Shown piece after piece: positions 52,150 through 54,936 of a stretch of DNA of 54,936 nucleotides (the first letter of the stretch is position 1; every line of letters begins with the position of its first letter). The position numbers and the translations under genes were made by a program. The DNA is from Bacteroidales bacterium. Its GTDB lineage: Bacteria; Bacteroidota; Bacteroidia; Bacteroidales; JAFGXI01. The notes below the pieces were generated by a model that ran no database searches, was not told the origin of the DNA, and saw only the letters and a list, made by a program, of their open reading frames with translations. The stretch covers positions 71,832 to 126,767 of the forward strand of contig JAFGXI010000024.1 in assembly GCA_016936665.1 (NCBI GenBank), in the 5' to 3' direction.

Positions 52150-54936
52150 TTGAAAGATCATCAAAATAATAAGGTTTTAGAGCAGGAAGGAGAAGATTTG
52201 TACGTGTATGGAGCACGTGTCCATAATCTTAAAAATATCGATGTTAGAATTCCACGAAATCAATTAACAGTAATTACAGGTTTAAGTGGAAGTGGCAAGT
52301 CGTCCTTGGCTTTCGATGTTATTTTTGCCGAGGGTCAGCGAAGATATTTAGAAACTTTTTCGGCTTATGCCCGACAATTTTTAGGTAGTTTGGAACGACC
52401 GGATGTTGATAAGATTACGGGTTTAAGTCCTGTTATTTCAATAGAACAAAAAACAACCAATAAAAATCCACGATCAACCGTAGGTACCATTACCGAAATA
52501 TACGATTTTATGCGCTTGCTTTTTGCTAGGGCATCCGATGCATATTCGTATGTTACTGGTAAAAAAATGGTTAAATATTCCGAACAAAAAATCTTTGATT
52601 TAATTTTCGAAAAGTTCACCAATAAAAAAATCATCCTCTTAGCGCCTGTTGTTCAAGGCCGGAAAGGTCATTATAAAGAACTGTTCGAACAAGTTCGTCG
52701 CTATGGTTTTGTTCAGGTTAGGGTAGATGGGGAAATTCTAGAGTTGGTGCCAAATCTGATGGTTGATAGATATAAGTCGCACAACATTGAGGTGCTTATC
52801 GACAAGCTAAAACTCAACGACCAAAGCGATAAACGCATCAGAAATTCGGTTCAATTAGCCTTGAAATACGGTCGAGGCATTATGCAACTCATCGATTCCG
52901 AAACAGGAGAGGAACATTACTTTTCTCGTCATTTAATGGATCCCGAGTCTGGTATTTCGTACAACGAACCTGCTCCACATACTTTCTCGTTTAACTCACC
53001 TCATGGCGCATGCCCTGTGTGTAATGGACTTGGAGAGGTTTCCGACATAGATATCGATAAAGTAATTCCCGACCCAAAAGTAAGCATTGCTAAAGGAGGA
53101 ATTGTCCCTTTAGGAAAACATAAAAGTTCATTTATCTTCTGGCAACTCGAGGCTCTGGCTAAAAAATATCATTTTAAGTTAACCGATCCTATTGAAGATA
53201 TTCCGGAAGAATACATCAACATAATATTATTTGGTTCCGGCGAAACGCTTACTCTCGAAAACACACCTATGGGTTTAACGCAATATGTTACCGATTTCGA
53301 AGGTGTGGTTAATTATATAGTGCAAAATTCATCGGAAAGTAAAAGTAATGCTTCCCAAAAATGGGCAGAGCAGTTTGTAAGCAAAAAGATTTGTCCTTCA
53401 TGTGGTGGCTTACGATTAAAAAAAGAGTCGCTACATTTTAAAATTGATAATAAAAATATCTCGGAGCTTTCGCAAATGAATGTCGCTAATTTATCGAAAT
53501 GGTATAGTGAGATCGAAAATAGACTAAGCGAAAAGCAAAAAGCCATAGCTTCGGATATTCTAAAAGAAATTAGAGAACGCTTAAGATTTTTACTAGACGT
53601 AGGTCTCGATTATATAACCTTAGATCGTTCTGCTAAAACGCTATCCGGTGGCGAAAGCCAACGCATTCGTTTGGCAACTCAGATTGGTTCTAAGTTGGTG
53701 AATGTTCTTTATATCCTCGATGAACCAAGCATTGGTTTGCACCAAAGAGATAATGTTAAGCTTATCAATGCTTTAAAAGAGCTGAGAGATGCAAACAATA
53801 CGGTAATTGTTGTCGAACACGATAAAGATATGATTTGCTCTTCGGATTACGTTATCGATATTGGCCCTTTAGCCGGTCGGCTAGGTGGAAAGGTCGTTGC
53901 AGAAGGTACACCGGAGCAAATTAAAAATAGCGATTCTTGCACAGGAAAATATTTATCGGGCTTAAAAGTCATAGAAGTCCCATCAAAACGACGTAAAAAA
54001 TCACCGCATTCTTTAGTGTTGAAAGGCGCCAAAGGACATAACCTTAAAAATGTGAACTTAAACATTCCTTTAGGCCAGTTGGTTTGCGTTACAGGCGTTT
54101 CAGGGAGTGGAAAATCAAGTTTGATTAATGGGACTTTGTATCCGATTTTAAGTCAACATTTTTATCGCTCTACACAAAGCCCATTGCCTTACGATAAAAT
54201 TGAAGGTTTAAAATACATCGATAAGGTAATTGAGGTTAATCAAGCACCTATCGGAAAAACGCCAAGGTCGAATCCGGCAACATACACCGGCATATTTACT
54301 GATATTCGCGATCTGTTTTCAAACTTATCCGAATCGAAAATTAGAGGTTATAAACCAGGCCGATTTTCATTTAATGTAAAAGGCGGACGTTGCGAAACGT
54401 GCAAAGGAGCCGGCCTGAAAACTATCGAAATGAATTTCTTACCCGATGTCTATGTGCCATGCGATGAGTGCTACGGAAAGCGATACAATCGCGAAACTTT
54501 AGAAGTCAGATATAAAGGAAAATCGATCAGCGATGTGTTGGATATGACTATTAATACCGCAGTAGAGTTTTTCGAGAACATTCCACATTTATTAAATAAA
54601 CTGATAGCCTTGCAAGAAGTTGGTTTGGGCTATGTTACATTAGGGCAAGCTTCTACAACTTTGTCCGGAGGCGAAGCGCAAAGGGTTAAATTGGCTGCCG
54701 AGCTATCTAAAAAAGACACCGGAAAAACTTTATATATCCTAGACGAACCCACAACAGGTCTCCATTTTCAGGATGTTAAAGTGCTGATGGATGTGCTAAA
54801 TAAAATTGTAGATAGAGGTAATACTGTGGTGGTAATCGAGCACAATCTCGATGTGATAAAACTGGCCGATCATATTATCGATATTGGTCCCGAAGGAGGC
54901 GATAAGGGCGGTGAAATTGTTGTAGAAGGCAATCCG
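52150..54936 (+). CDS. uvrA: UvrABC excinuclease subunit A; 3' end outside window
   Basis: DNA-damage recognition ATPase of nucleotide excision repair. 929 codons are visible, and the family is about 940-950 residues, so only the last 10-25 are missing. The start is TTG at 52150: an in-frame TGA lies 15 bases upstream and no ATG occurs before the conserved core. Two ABC modules are present, with Walker A GLSGSGKSS (early) and GVSGSGKSS (near residue 645) and signatures LSGGES and LSGGEAQR. Cys pairs of zinc modules include ACPVCNGLG, CPSCGG and RCETCKGAG/PCDECYG. Also present is YILDEPSIGLHQRD. It lies 25 bp after the transglycosylase gene. Confidence 0.96.
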   Translation, partial: MKDHQNNKVLEQEGEDLYVYGARVHNLKNIDVRIPRNQLTVITGLSGSGKSSLAFDVIFAEGQRRYLETFSAYARQFLGSLERPDVDKITGLSPVISIEQKTTNKNPRSTVGTITEIYDFMRLLFARASDAYSYVTGKKMVKYSEQKIFDLIFEKFTNKKIILLAPVVQGRKGHYKELFEQVRRYGFVQVRVDGEILELVPNLMVDRYKSHNIEVLIDKLKLNDQSDKRIRNSVQLALKYGRGIMQLIDSETGEEHYFSRHLMDPESGISYNEPAPHTFSFNSPHGACPVCNGLGEVSDIDIDKVIPDPKVSIAKGGIVPLGKHKSSFIFWQLEALAKKYHFKLTDPIEDIPEEYINIILFGSGETLTLENTPMGLTQYVTDFEGVVNYIVQNSSESKSNASQKWAEQFVSKKICPSCGGLRLKKESLHFKIDNKNISELSQMNVANLSKWYSEIENRLSEKQKAIASDILKEIRERLRFLLDVGLDYITLDRSAKTLSGGESQRIRLATQIGSKLVNVLYILDEPSIGLHQRDNVKLINALKELRDANNTVIVVEHDKDMICSSDYVIDIGPLAGRLGGKVVAEGTPEQIKNSDSCTGKYLSGLKVIEVPSKRRKKSPHSLVLKGAKGHNLKNVNLNIPLGQLVCVTGVSGSGKSSLINGTLYPILSQHFYRSTQSPLPYDKIEGLKYIDKVIEVNQAPIGKTPRSNPATYTGIFTDIRDLFSNLSESKIRGYKPGRFSFNVKGGRCETCKGAGLKTIEMNFLPDVYVPCDECYGKRYNRETLEVRYKGKSISDVLDMTINTAVEFFENIPHLLNKLIALQEVGLGYVTLGQASTTLSGGEAQRVKLAAELSKKDTGKTLYILDEPTTGLHFQDVKVLMDVLNKIVDRGNTVVVIEHNLDVIKLADHIIDIGPEGGDKGGEIVVEGNP

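Noticed and set aside
1..54936. CRISPR arrays, tRNA or rRNA genes, IS elements
   Set aside because: No regularly spaced repeats, tRNA cloverleaf or CCA end, rRNA segment or transposase was recognised on either strand by eye. A covariance-model or IS search was not possible here.

Overview
The window comes from a low-GC member of the Bacteroidota, most likely class Bacteroidia (Marinilabiliales/Bacteroidales-like). The evidence is a short 288-residue RpoD of the Bacteroidota kind, perfect TAnnTTTG -7 promoter elements ahead of many genes, type IX secretion (T9SS) C-terminal sorting domains, a propeller-type histidine kinase with a LytTR regulator, and a dihydroorotase with the Bacteroidales-type active-site motif. 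No rRNA, tRNA, CRISPR array, transposase or integrase was recognised. The calls rest on reading the translations and on recall of the families; no database search was run.

Layout. 1-17.9 kb is mostly housekeeping: an acyl-CoA carboxylase beta subunit cut by the left edge, rpoD, an FAD/Fe-S oxidase with a lipase-like gene, a polyprenyl-phosphate-mannose-synthase-like GT2 paired with an ArnT/PMT-like membrane glycosyltransferase, dihydroorotase, an M16 protease, a SpoIIE-type phosphatase, dnaN and a DEAD-box-type helicase. 18.3-27.0 kb is accessory. Two regulators with AraC-type DNA-binding domains flank a 1652-residue T9SS surface protein, and the block is bracketed by a 94-bp direct repeat made from the 3' end of a tandem adenylate-kinase gene. 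28.2-34.5 kb is a sensor/target cassette: a propeller histidine kinase, a LytTR response regulator, a small broken secreted ORF, a T9SS-sorted protein and a repeat-bearing Lcl-like (DUF1566) protein. Matching pairs of 10-bp direct repeats at 21-bp spacing lie upstream of both the kinase and the target genes.

35.0-40.9 kb is a tightly packed minus-strand operon with the clamp-loader subunits delta (holA) and delta' (holB) at its ends. Between them lie a rhomboid protease, a GmhB-like phosphatase, a PLP class IV enzyme and a PafA-like phosphatase whose active site looks dismantled. 41-55 kb holds accD, class II aldolase, a GT2, glutaminase with a divergent NRAMP-like transporter, a polysaccharide export/Wzc/WecA-like set, a lytic transglycosylase, and uvrA running off the right edge.

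The most interesting points are the predicted LytTR regulon with its two operator pairs, the adk-3'-end repeat around the adhesin block together with a 45-codon ORF made from it, the dead-looking PafA paralogue, the fused adenylate kinase with a degenerate second half, and a T12 tract at the promoter of the giant surface protein.
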